Part shown: positions 16,635 to 25,420 of the stretch, one piece after another | Numbering within the stretch: the first letter of the stretch is position 1 | Layout of the letters: each line of letters starts with the position of its first letter | Source: Flavobacterium sp. PMTSA4 | Lineage (GTDB): Bacteria; Bacteroidota; Bacteroidia; Flavobacteriales; Flavobacteriaceae | Direction: 5' to 3' | Assembly (NCBI RefSeq): GCF_032098525.1 | Contig: NZ_CP134890.1 | Coordinates: 1,426,001 to 1,490,000 of the forward strand | DNA: 64,000 nt | Notes under the pieces: generated by a model | The model's input: the letters and a program-made list of their open reading frames with translations, nothing else | The model's database searches: none | Told to the model about the DNA's origin: nothing | Position numbers and translations under genes: made by a program

Positions 16635-16886
16635 TTATTTAGCGTGTTTAGCGTATTTTGTTTTAAATTTATCAATACGTCCTGCAGTATCGATAAGTTT
16701 AGATTTACCTGTGTAAAAAGGATGAGATGTTCTTGAAATCTCCATTTTAAAAACTGGATATTCAACACCTTCGTGCATAATAGTTTCTTTAGTTTCTACT
16801 GTTGATTTTGTAATAAATACATCTTCGTTACTCATGTCTTTGAAAGCTACTAATCTGTAATTTTCTGGGTGAATTCCTTTTTTCAT
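16635..16886 (-). CDS. 50S ribosomal protein L31 type B
   Basis: An 83-residue L31. It begins M-K-K-G-I-H-P-E-N-Y-R-L-V-A-F-K-D and has S-R-T-S-H-P-F-Y-T-G and the final K-T-K-Y-A-K. The zinc-binding CxxC pairs of type A L31 are absent, so this is the zinc-free paralogue (type B, YkgM-like). A strong Bacteroidetes promoter lies about 107 nt upstream. A type A copy may exist elsewhere, but none is in the window. Confidence 0.95.
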   Translation of the reverse strand: MKKGIHPENYRLVAFKDMSNEDVFITKSTVETKETIMHEGVEYPVFKMEISRTSHPFYTGKSKLIDTAGRIDKFKTKYAKHAK

Positions 16887-16992
16887 TTTGTAAATCTTTT
16901 TATTTTTTGAAGTAGTTTGTCTTGATGCTTTCTTATTGTGAAAGGTATCAACTCGCTACAGCTTTTGTTATTACTATTTTTAAATAAGTGTG

Positions 16993-17021
16993 CAAATTTA
17001 CAACTATTTTTCAAATATCAA
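16993..17021 (-). promoter_or_regulatory. Bacteroidetes-type promoter of rpmE
   Basis: On the minus strand, TAAATTTG (17000-16993) with TTG (17021-17019), spaced by 18 bp. The 5' leader would be about 100 nt, long for this genome, so leader-based control is possible. Confidence 0.65.
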
Positions 17022-17079
17022 GTATAACTGTAACTTTTTTTAAATAAATGTTACTTAGTAATAGTAATAACGGAATTAC

Positions 17080-17087
17080 TATATTTG
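17080..17087 (+). promoter_or_regulatory. -7 element upstream of the DUF4199 operon
   Basis: TATATTTG matches TAnnTTTG exactly. The -33 region is weak. Transcription starting near 17093 would place the ATG at 17115 in a short leader and rules out the in-frame TTG at 17085 as a start codon. Confidence 0.55.
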
Positions 17088-17114
17088 TTAAAATTAATTA
17101 AAACCAATAAAATT

Positions 17115-17645
17115 ATGAACGCTATCTTTAAAAAAAATGCAATTAATTTTGGATTAATTTCTGGATTAATTGGAATTACAGTAACTACTTTAATGTATTT
17201 AGTTGATTTAAAATTATTTGTCAACATGTGGATTGGATTTGGAATGCTTGCTGTATGGATTATAATTGGAGTATTATTACTTTCAAAATCTAAAAGAGAA
17301 AATCAAGGAAGTATGACTTTTAAAGAAGCTTTTACTACTTACTTTCTTTCTGCAGTAATTGGAATTTTAATATCTACAGCTTTTAACATATTTTTATTTA
17401 ACTTTTTTGATACTGAAGCTAGAGAAGTTGTAACACAACATATGTTAGATATGCAAGTTGGTATGATGGAGAAATTCAACACGCCACAAGAGCAAATAAA
17501 TGAAGCCATAACTAAAATTAAAGAAAGCTCACAATTTTCTGTAAAAGGTCAATTATTTGGAATTATGCAAGCAATGGTTGGGGCAATAATTTTTGGATTA
17601 ATTTTGGCTGCATTTTTCAAATCAAAAAATAAAGAAGTTTATTAA
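17115..17645 (+). CDS. DUF4199 family membrane protein
   Basis: A 176-residue membrane protein from the ATG at 17115. Four hydrophobic segments (about 10-33, 38-58, 74-98 and 148-170), with a charged loop before the last one, match the DUF4199 family of Bacteroidetes. The function is unknown. Its stop codon overlaps the next start by 1 nt (TAATG), which is translational coupling with the glycosyltransferase. It may act as a helper or scaffold for it. Confidence 0.78.
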   Translation: MNAIFKKNAINFGLISGLIGITVTTLMYLVDLKLFVNMWIGFGMLAVWIIIGVLLLSKSKRENQGSMTFKEAFTTYFLSAVIGILISTAFNIFLFNFFDTEAREVVTQHMLDMQVGMMEKFNTPQEQINEAITKIKESSQFSVKGQLFGIMQAMVGAIIFGLILAAFFKSKNKEVY

Positions 17646-18595
17646 TGAATCTATCCATAGTTATTCCTCTATTAAACGAACAGGAATCATTACCCGAACT
17701 ACATCAATGGATTGTCAAAGTAATGACAACTCACAATTATTCTTATGAAATTCTTTTCATAGATGATGGAAGCACTGATGATTCTTGGAACATAATTGAT
17801 GGATTATCCAAAGAAAATCCAAATGTAAAGGGAATTCGTTTTTTAAGAAACTATGGAAAATCTCAAGCATTACATGCTGGTTTTGCCCGAGCAAATGGTG
17901 ATGTAATCATTACTATGGATGCTGATTTACAAGATAGTCCAGATGAAATTCCAGATTTATATAATATGGTAATAAATCAAGATTATGATTTAGTTTCTGG
18001 TTGGAAAAAGAAACGATACGATTCTGTTGTATCAAAAAATTTACCTTCAAAATTATTCAATTGGGCAGCCAGAAAAACATCTGATGTTCAATTGAATGAT
18101 TTTAATTGTGGCTTGAAAGCTTACAAAAACATAGTTATAAAAAACATAGAAGTATCTGGTGAAATGCACCGATACATTCCTGTTTTAGCAAAAAATGCTG
18201 GTTTTGGAAAAATTGGCGAAAAAGTTGTTCAGCACCAAGCAAGAAAATATGGTGAATCAAAATTTGGAATGAGCCGATTTATCAATGGATTTCTAGATTT
18301 AATAACCATTTGGTTTTTATCGCGTTATGGAAAAAGACCAATGCATCTTTTTGGCGCATTTGGAGTATTAATGTTTCTGATAGGTTTTATTTCTACAGCA
18401 TTAATTATTATATTTAAGTTGGTAAAATTGTACTCGGGTTATCAAACAATATTAGTAACCAATAATCCATTATTCTATATTGCGTTAACGACCATGATTA
18501 TTGGAACCCAATTGTTTTTAGCTGGATTTCTTGGAGAAATTATTCTAAGAACAAAAAGCAACGAAGAACGTTATAAAATTTCTAAAGAAGTTTAA
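17645..18595 (+). CDS. GT2 glycosyltransferase, DPM1/ArnC-like
   Basis: A 316-residue family 2 glycosyltransferase. The GT-A domain has I-V-I-P-L-L-N-E at the start, I-D-D-G-S (39-43) and the metal-binding D-A-D (92-94). Two C-terminal hydrophobic segments (about 235-260 and 274-296) would anchor it in the inner membrane. This build matches polyprenyl-phosphate glycosyltransferases (DPM1, ArnC type) that load a sugar onto undecaprenyl phosphate. It is coupled to DUF4199 upstream and 22 nt before the mutase. Confidence 0.9.
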   Translation: MNLSIVIPLLNEQESLPELHQWIVKVMTTHNYSYEILFIDDGSTDDSWNIIDGLSKENPNVKGIRFLRNYGKSQALHAGFARANGDVIITMDADLQDSPDEIPDLYNMVINQDYDLVSGWKKKRYDSVVSKNLPSKLFNWAARKTSDVQLNDFNCGLKAYKNIVIKNIEVSGEMHRYIPVLAKNAGFGKIGEKVVQHQARKYGESKFGMSRFINGFLDLITIWFLSRYGKRPMHLFGAFGVLMFLIGFISTALIIIFKLVKLYSGYQTILVTNNPLFYIALTTMIIGTQLFLAGFLGEIILRTKSNEERYKISKEV

Positions 18596-18617
18596 AAATA
18601 CATTTAAAAAATATAAA

Positions 18618-20345
18618 ATGCATATCGAACAATCCATTTTAGACAAAGTCAACGAATGGCTAACACCAACTTTTGACAATAAAACACAAGAATCAATTAA
18701 AGAAATGATGACTTCTTCTCCAAAAGATTTGGAAGAGAGTTTCTATAAAAATCTTGAATTTGGAACTGGTGGAATGCGAGGAATTATGGGAGTTGGAACC
18801 AATCGTATTAATAAATATACTTTAGGGAAAAATACGCAAGGACTTTCAGATTATTTGAAAAAATCTTTTCCAAATGAAAATTTAAAAGTTGTTATTGCTT
18901 ACGATTGTCGTCATAATAGTGATACTTTGGCAAAAGTGGTTGCCGATGTTTTTTCGGCAAACGGAATTAAAGTTTATCTTTTTTCTGAAATGCGTCCGAC
19001 ACCAGAATTGTCTTTTGCTTTAAAATATTTGAATTGTCATGCCGGAATTGTTTTAACCGCTTCTCATAATCCGCCAGAATACAACGGCTATAAAGTGTAT
19101 TGGCAAGATGGCGGACAATTAGTTCCACCACAAGATGCTGAAATCATTCAAGTTATTGAAAATTTAAAATACAGCGAAATAAAATTCGATTCAGACGAGA
19201 ACTTGATTGAATATATAGATTTAGCAGTTGACGAAGCTTTTGCAGTATCAACAGTTGAAAATGCAAGTTTCAACACTTCGGCTGAAGCTAGAAAAAATTT
19301 AAAAATCTGTTATACATCATTACATGGAACATCTATTAAAATGGTTCCAAAAGTTTTAGAAAAAGCAGGTTATTCAGATGTAAATATTGTTCCTGAACAA
19401 GCTATTCCAGATGGAAATTTTCCAACAGTTGTATCTCCAAATCCGGAAGAACCAGAAGCTTTAACGATGGCTTTGGCTTTAGCAGATAAAATTAATGCTG
19501 ATATTGTTTTTGGAACTGATCCTGATAGCGACCGATTAGGTGTTGCTGTTAGAAACGATGAAGGAAAAATGATTTTACTTAATGGAAATCAAACCATGGT
19601 AGTAATGACACATTTTTTATTAGAACAATGGCAAAAATCTGGAAAAATTGATGGGAAACAGTTCATTGGTTCAACCATTGTTTCTACTCCTATGATGTTG
19701 GAATTAGCTTCGGCTTACGACGTAGAATGTAAAGTTGGATTAACTGGTTTTAAATGGATAGCTAAATTCATCAAAGATTTTCCTGAATTAAAATTTATTG
19801 GCGGTGGCGAAGAAAGTTTTGGATACATGGTTGGTGATGCTGTTCGAGATAAAGATGCTGTAGGCGCAATATTATTAATGTGTGAAATTGCAGCTCAAGC
19901 TAAAGAAAAAGGAAATTCAGTATATAATTATTTACAACAAATGTATGTTGATTTCGGATTCTATAAAGAACATCTAATTTCATTAACTAAAAAAGGAATC
20001 GAAGGCGCCAATTTAATCAAGCAAATGATGATTGATCTAAGAGAAAATCCTCTTTCAGAAATCAATGGTCAACGTGTGGTTTGTGTGGAAGATTATCAAT
20101 CGTCAGAAGGAAAAGATTTCATGAATAACATTACTTTTGATTTGACTGTTCCAAAATCTGATGTGCTAATTTATTATTTAGAAGATGGAAGCAAAATTTG
20201 TGCTCGACCAAGCGGAACGGAACCTAAAATTAAGTTCTACTTTAGTATAAACACAGAAATTAATTCTGTTGAAGAAATAAAGTCAGCAGAAACTTTATTG
20301 AATTCAAAAATTGAAAATATAATAGCAGAAATGCAACTAAACTAA
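18618..20345 (+). CDS. Phospho-sugar mutase (PGM/PMM superfamily)
   Basis: A 575-residue alpha-D-phosphohexomutase that moves phosphate between O6 and O1 of a hexose. The catalytic serine is in T-A-S-H-N-P-P-E-Y-N-G (Ser149), the Mg loop is D-P-D-S-D-R-L-G (about 300), the sugar loop is G-G-G-E-E-S-F-G-Y, and the phosphate-binding loop is R-P-S-G-T-E-P-K-I-K. The length fits the long phosphoglucomutase/phosphomannomutase type. It provides the sugar-1-phosphate for nucleotide-sugar synthesis. Its stop overlaps the next start by 1 nt (TAATG). Confidence 0.93.
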   Translation: MHIEQSILDKVNEWLTPTFDNKTQESIKEMMTSSPKDLEESFYKNLEFGTGGMRGIMGVGTNRINKYTLGKNTQGLSDYLKKSFPNENLKVVIAYDCRHNSDTLAKVVADVFSANGIKVYLFSEMRPTPELSFALKYLNCHAGIVLTASHNPPEYNGYKVYWQDGGQLVPPQDAEIIQVIENLKYSEIKFDSDENLIEYIDLAVDEAFAVSTVENASFNTSAEARKNLKICYTSLHGTSIKMVPKVLEKAGYSDVNIVPEQAIPDGNFPTVVSPNPEEPEALTMALALADKINADIVFGTDPDSDRLGVAVRNDEGKMILLNGNQTMVVMTHFLLEQWQKSGKIDGKQFIGSTIVSTPMMLELASAYDVECKVGLTGFKWIAKFIKDFPELKFIGGGEESFGYMVGDAVRDKDAVGAILLMCEIAAQAKEKGNSVYNYLQQMYVDFGFYKEHLISLTKKGIEGANLIKQMMIDLRENPLSEINGQRVVCVEDYQSSEGKDFMNNITFDLTVPKSDVLIYYLEDGSKICARPSGTEPKIKFYFSINTEINSVEEIKSAETLLNSKIENIIAEMQLN

Positions 20346-22174
20346 TGGATGAAAATCTCAAAAAAATAATTCCTTTTGCCTTAAAGTTTAAAAGTCACAT
20401 TATTTGGAATGTAATTTATAATGTGCTTTATGCATTATTTGCAACCTTATCATTTGTTGCTTTATTTCCTTTAATGGAAGTACTTTTCAAGATGAATGAA
20501 GCAGTTACAAAGCTTCCTGTTTATTCAGGAATTGATAAAATTGGCGAATATGGAAAACAATATTTACAATATTACATCACTAAACTTTCTAATGAAAACG
20601 GTCCGCAATATGCTTTGTTGCTTACTGTTGCATTAGTTATCAGCACATTTTTATTTAAAAATCTTTTCAATTATTTAGCCTCACAACATTTAATGAAAAT
20701 TAAAAATGGTGTGCTAAAAGATTTGAGAGATAAAATGTTTGCAAAAATCATTGAATTACCTGTTTCTTATTATTCTGAAAAAAGAAAAGGTGACGTAATG
20801 GCAAGAATGCTTGGAGATGTAAATGAAGTAAAAAATTCTTTCTTTTTAATTTTAGAATTAATTGTAAAAGAACCACTTACTATAATTTTTGCTATCATAG
20901 CAATGTTAAAAATTAGTCTTGAGTTGACACTTTTTGTATTTATTTTTATACCTATTTCTGGATTTGTAATATCCAAAATAGGCAAAAGTTTAAAAGCAAA
21001 ATCCACCAAAGCGCAACAAGAAAACGGTTATTTAATTTCTGTTGTAGAAGAAACTTTAAGTGGATTAAAAGTGGTGAAAAGCTATAATGCCGAAAACTAT
21101 TTTAAATCTTTGTTCAACAATTCTATAACACGATTATTAAAACTTGACAACAGCATTGGTAAAAAAAATAATTTAGCTTCGCCAATGAGTGAATTCATGG
21201 GAATTGTTGTTATTGCAATCCTACTTTGGTATGGTGGAAATTTAGTTTTAGTTGATAAAACATTAAACGGAGCATTATTTATTGTTTATTTAGGCTTAGC
21301 ATACAACATATTAACTCCAGCAAAAGCAATTTCAAAAGCATCATATCAAGTTAAAAATGGTTTGGCAGCTGCCGAACGTGTTTTTGAAGTTTTGGAAGTC
21401 GAAAATGTTATTACTGACAATCCTAATGCATTAAAAAAAGAATCATTCACAGATAAAATTGTTTTAGAAAACATAAACTTCCGATATGAAGATGAAAATG
21501 TTTTGAAGAATTTTTCATTAGAAGTTCCAAAAGGTAAAACGGTTGCTTTGGTAGGTCAATCTGGTTCAGGAAAAAGTACAATTGCAAATCTATTGACGCG
21601 TTTTTATGATGTTAATGAAGGTAAAATTTCTATTGATGGAATTGACATTAAAGAGATTGAAATGAAGTCATTACGCGATTTGATGGGATTAGTTACTCAG
21701 GATTCTATTCTTTTTAACGATACTATCAAAGCAAATATTTCATTAGGAAAACCAGATGCAACCGATGAAGAAATCATCAATGCCTTGAAAATTGCCAATG
21801 CCTATGAATTTGTAAAAGATTTACCTGAAGGAATTAACACCAATGTTGGTGATAGCGGGAACAAACTTTCTGGTGGTCAAAAACAGCGCTTATCAATTGC
21901 TCGTGCTGTTTTGAAAAATCCACCTATTATGATTTTGGATGAAGCAACTTCGGCTTTAGATACAGAAAGCGAAAGATTGGTTCAAATAGCTTTAGAAAAC
22001 ATGATGCAAAACAGAACTTCAGTTGTAATTGCTCATAGACTTTCAACCATTCAGAAAGCAGATGTGATTGTTGTAATGCAAAAAGGAGAAATCGTAGAAC
22101 AAGGTTCGCACGAAGAACTTTTAGCTAAAAATGGAATGTATTCGAAGTTAGTTTCGATGCAAAGTTTTGATTAA
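20345..22174 (+). CDS. MsbA-like ABC transporter (fused permease and ATPase)
   Basis: A 609-residue half-transporter. The N-terminal region (to about 350) is an ABC exporter type I membrane domain with about six helices, starting near residue 20. The nucleotide-binding domain has Walker A G-Q-S-G-S-G-K-S (404-411), signature L-S-G-G-Q-K-Q (508-514) and Walker B with D-loop I-L-D-E-A-T-S-A-L-D (530-539). MsbA-type exporters flip lipids or lipid-linked glycans across the inner membrane. The coupling with the mutase and glycosyltransferase supports a glycolipid substrate. It ends only 4 nt from the convergent lipoprotein gene. Confidence 0.93.
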   Translation: MDENLKKIIPFALKFKSHIIWNVIYNVLYALFATLSFVALFPLMEVLFKMNEAVTKLPVYSGIDKIGEYGKQYLQYYITKLSNENGPQYALLLTVALVISTFLFKNLFNYLASQHLMKIKNGVLKDLRDKMFAKIIELPVSYYSEKRKGDVMARMLGDVNEVKNSFFLILELIVKEPLTIIFAIIAMLKISLELTLFVFIFIPISGFVISKIGKSLKAKSTKAQQENGYLISVVEETLSGLKVVKSYNAENYFKSLFNNSITRLLKLDNSIGKKNNLASPMSEFMGIVVIAILLWYGGNLVLVDKTLNGALFIVYLGLAYNILTPAKAISKASYQVKNGLAAAERVFEVLEVENVITDNPNALKKESFTDKIVLENINFRYEDENVLKNFSLEVPKGKTVALVGQSGSGKSTIANLLTRFYDVNEGKISIDGIDIKEIEMKSLRDLMGLVTQDSILFNDTIKANISLGKPDATDEEIINALKIANAYEFVKDLPEGINTNVGDSGNKLSGGQKQRLSIARAVLKNPPIMILDEATSALDTESERLVQIALENMMQNRTSVVIAHRLSTIQKADVIVVMQKGEIVEQGSHEELLAKNGMYSKLVSMQSFD

Positions 22175-22178
22175 AAGC

Positions 22179-22898
22179 TTATTCTGCAGGATTATAAGTT
22201 TCAACTTTCCATTCTTTGTCTAACAAATTAACTTTAGAATAGTAAATTTTATCGCTACTATCCATTTCGCCATTTTTATTAGTATCTTCAGCTGTTCTGA
22301 AATAAATTGAACTGTTAGCTTCTAAGTATTTCCAGTCTATCAGTTCTTGAAAATCGGTACTTAATTTGGTAAAGTTTTTACCATCAATAGAACTGATATA
22401 TAGTGATTTTATATCGCTTTCATCAAGTTTAGCATCTTTATTAGTATCCATATCTTCTAAAACATAAACCAACAATTGTTGCTTATTTTTAGTAGCATGA
22501 TCTTTCAAATAGGTTGCAGATTGGATAATTACTGGCTTATCAGTTAAAGCATAAATAGTGTCTTTCCCTATTTCTTTGAACTTTATGTTATTTAAATATC
22601 CAGTAATTTCATATTCTCCATAATTTGAAACCGTATAACTCACGGAATTATTTCTAGAGCTAGAACCATAATTCATGCGTTTTGAAAAATTCAAATCTCC
22701 AATTGGAAACAACAAATAGTTTGTTCCATCCATATGAATTGGTAAATCAGCAACTAAAACTTTTGTAGTATCAACAACCACTGCAGATGTTGTTTTTTGG
22801 GTAGTTTCATAAATTACTTTTGGCTTTTCTTCTTCTTTTTTGCAACTTGAAAAAAATGCAATTGAAACAAGCAAAATATATAAAGTGTAATTTTTCAT
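22179..22898 (-). CDS. Lipoprotein with two EF-hand-like calcium loops
   Basis: A 239-residue lipoprotein. The lipobox is F-S-S-C (Cys19), followed by a Lys/Glu-rich tether. The middle is beta-rich and unrecognised. Two 12-residue loops fit the calcium-binding D-x-N-x-D/N-x-x-x-D-x-x-D pattern: D151-T-N-K-D-A-K-L-D-E-S-D162 and D205-T-N-K-N-G-E-M-D-S-S-D216. It is last in a minus-strand set with a TonB-dependent receptor (36 nt upstream), so it may be a surface partner of that receptor. Confidence 0.65.
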   Translation of the reverse strand: MKNYTLYILLVSIAFFSSCKKEEEKPKVIYETTQKTTSAVVVDTTKVLVADLPIHMDGTNYLLFPIGDLNFSKRMNYGSSSRNNSVSYTVSNYGEYEITGYLNNIKFKEIGKDTIYALTDKPVIIQSATYLKDHATKNKQQLLVYVLEDMDTNKDAKLDESDIKSLYISSIDGKNFTKLSTDFQELIDWKYLEANSSIYFRTAEDTNKNGEMDSSDKIYYSKVNLLDKEWKVETYNPAE

Positions 22899-22933
22899 TT
22901 TGAATAATTTATACCAAAAATAATGATTTATTT

Positions 22934-25411
22934 CTACAATCTAGCAGACAATTTGATATTGAAAACACGTGTAGTCATATAATTTGGAATTCCATATTGG
23001 TTTTTAGTATATACATCGCGAACCCAAGTATTAGTAATCGCATTTTGATTGTTGAATAAATTGAAGATTTCAAAACCAACTGACAAATCTTTGAATTTTT
23101 TCAACCAATGTCCATCAGGTCTTTCATTGTTTCTTTCTGTCAACACATATGAAAAACCAACATCTGCACGACGATAATCGCGAAGACGCAACTGATAATC
23201 ATATGGATTAGCATAAGAAGGCGAACCGCCAGGCAAACCTGTATTATAAACCAAATTTAGATACAATTTCATGTTTGGAAGATTTGGCATGTAATCTTGA
23301 AATAATACTCCAAATTTTAATCTTTGGTCTGTTGGACGTGCAATGTATCCTTTGTCATTCAGGTTTTCCTCTGTTCGCATATAACCAAAACTTAACCAAG
23401 ATTCTGTTCCAGGAACAAATTCTCCATTCAAACGCATATCCAATCCATAAGCATATGCAACTGCATCATTATCTGCTCGGTATCGGATTCTAACATTTTC
23501 TAATGTATACGTATTTACGTCAGTCATCGATTTATAATAAGCTTCTGTCACTAACTTAAACGGACGATTATACATTTGAAATTTAAAATCATTACTTAAA
23601 ACATAATGTATTGATTTTTGTGCTTTTACATTAGGTCGAACCATACCAAGCGAATCTCTTAACTCACGATAAAATGGTGGTTGATAATAATAACCTAGCG
23701 ATAATCGGAACAACATATTTTTTTTCCAATCTGGTTTTAAAGAAAATTGTGCTCTCGGACTGAAAACAGTTTGATTTTTTCCATCAGCGATATTTTTTCC
23801 TGTTACTTGCCAATTATGTGCACGAACTCCAAAATTTAAGGTATAGTCAGCTGAACCAATCTGATCTTTAAAACTCCATTGTGCATAACCCGAAATTCTA
23901 TTGATATCAACAAAATTTGTAGCTCGAATATTTTGATATGGTACCAATGGTCCAGTATATGGATTATACGGTTGGTCGTTTGGAATATCAATAATTGGTG
24001 GATTTATAGAAAATCCTGCTGAATCAATTACTTCCCATTCTACTACTCTATCTCGAAAATTTTCTCTGGTGTATTTAATTCCCCAATCGATAAAATGTTT
24101 TTTGTTGCTTAAAACATGTGACCCTTTTACTTCAGCATTAACAATCAAAGCATCTAAATCGTTTCGAGCATGGTTTAATTGAGTTCCAATACCACGATTA
24201 AAAGTTACTTCGCCTAAAGTTTCTGAACCAATATTTGTATCAACTTCGCCTAAAAAATATTGTGCATAAATATCAAAATATTCTTGTTCTTGTGTATGAT
24301 AAATAGAACTTATAAACTTGAACGCATTGTTTTTATCCAATTCATAAACCGTTTTAAAAGCACCAAAAAGAGTTTGATATTGGTCATTTTCCTGACCTTC
24401 GTAAAAAACTTGTAACGCTATTGGTTCATCAATTGTTCCAAAATTAGTTTGACGCGTTAATGGTTGATAATTGTACTTATTTTTGGATGCATTTCCTAAA
24501 AAACTAAACGACCATTTTTCATTTGGTTTGAAATTGACTATTGACTGCACATCAATAAATGTTGGTCTAAAGTTGGTTTGAGTTTCCTGACTATTCACCA
24601 AAAGTGAGTTATCTCGATAACGAATTCCTATTATATTTGACCATTTTTTATTTTTTGAAATAAAATCGGCGGTTAAACTTCCTCCAAGAAAACTAGCTTC
24701 GGCTGCTAATGCAAATTTCTTTGGCGTTCGATAAGTAATATCTAAAACTGAAGACATTTTATCACCATATTTTGCTTGGAAACCACCAGCAGAAAAATCA
24801 ACGTTCTGAACCATTTCGGTATTGGTGAAACTTAAACCTTCTTGTTGACCAGAACGAATTAAAAAAGGACGATAGACTTCAATTTCATTGACATACACCA
24901 AATTTTCATCATAATTTCCTCCACGAACAGCATATTGTGTACTTAGTTCACTATTAGAATTTACACCAGGTAAAGACTTTAAAACACTTTCAATTCCTGC
25001 ATTTGCGCTAGGATTTAAACGAATTGATTCGGGAGAAATTATTGTAATACCTTCTACTCTTCTTTTATCGTTTGTTATGATAACTTCATTCAGTTGATCT
25101 GATTTATCATTCATCATTACATTAAACTCAAATTCTTCATTAGTTTTTAATTGAATAGAAGCCGTGATACTTTTTAAAGAAACATGAGTAAATATTAAAA
25201 TGACTTTTTGGTTGGCTGGAACAGATATTTCATAAAACCCGTTTTTATCAGTAATAGAAGATTTTGATTGGTAACTTACATTGACATTTTCAACAGGTTT
25301 GTTGTTTTCATCCAAAACAATTCCAGCAACTTTTGCAGTTGCATTTTGAGAAAAAACAGAGAAACTATTTAGAATTATAAAAAGCGAGAAGATTAAAAAT
25401 TTTGTTTTCAA
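22934..25411 (-). CDS. TonB-dependent outer-membrane receptor with carboxypeptidase-like N-terminal domain
   Basis: An 825-residue receptor. A signal peptide (to about 22, ending F-S-Q-N-A) precedes a carboxypeptidase-regulatory-like domain (about 26-110), then a plug domain (A-V-R-G-G-N-Y-D-E-N-L-V-Y-V-N-E-I-E-V-Y-R-P) and a 22-strand-type barrel. It is smaller than typical SusC proteins (about 1000) and no susD is nearby, so a starch-utilisation role is not supported. It may take up a peptide, metal complex or other ligand. It starts 9 nt after the M23 peptidase gene, so the two are co-transcribed. Confidence 0.9.
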   Translation of the reverse strand: MKTKFLIFSLFIILNSFSVFSQNATAKVAGIVLDENNKPVENVNVSYQSKSSITDKNGFYEISVPANQKVILIFTHVSLKSITASIQLKTNEEFEFNVMMNDKSDQLNEVIITNDKRRVEGITIISPESIRLNPSANAGIESVLKSLPGVNSNSELSTQYAVRGGNYDENLVYVNEIEVYRPFLIRSGQQEGLSFTNTEMVQNVDFSAGGFQAKYGDKMSSVLDITYRTPKKFALAAEASFLGGSLTADFISKNKKWSNIIGIRYRDNSLLVNSQETQTNFRPTFIDVQSIVNFKPNEKWSFSFLGNASKNKYNYQPLTRQTNFGTIDEPIALQVFYEGQENDQYQTLFGAFKTVYELDKNNAFKFISSIYHTQEQEYFDIYAQYFLGEVDTNIGSETLGEVTFNRGIGTQLNHARNDLDALIVNAEVKGSHVLSNKKHFIDWGIKYTRENFRDRVVEWEVIDSAGFSINPPIIDIPNDQPYNPYTGPLVPYQNIRATNFVDINRISGYAQWSFKDQIGSADYTLNFGVRAHNWQVTGKNIADGKNQTVFSPRAQFSLKPDWKKNMLFRLSLGYYYQPPFYRELRDSLGMVRPNVKAQKSIHYVLSNDFKFQMYNRPFKLVTEAYYKSMTDVNTYTLENVRIRYRADNDAVAYAYGLDMRLNGEFVPGTESWLSFGYMRTEENLNDKGYIARPTDQRLKFGVLFQDYMPNLPNMKLYLNLVYNTGLPGGSPSYANPYDYQLRLRDYRRADVGFSYVLTERNNERPDGHWLKKFKDLSVGFEIFNLFNNQNAITNTWVRDVYTKNQYGIPNYMTTRVFNIKLSARL

Positions 25412-25420
25412 TTGATTACA

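Noticed and set aside
22934..25411. SusC-type polysaccharide utilisation locus
   Set aside because: The receptor is too short for SusC, no susD is adjacent, and no glycoside hydrolase or sulfatase is nearby.
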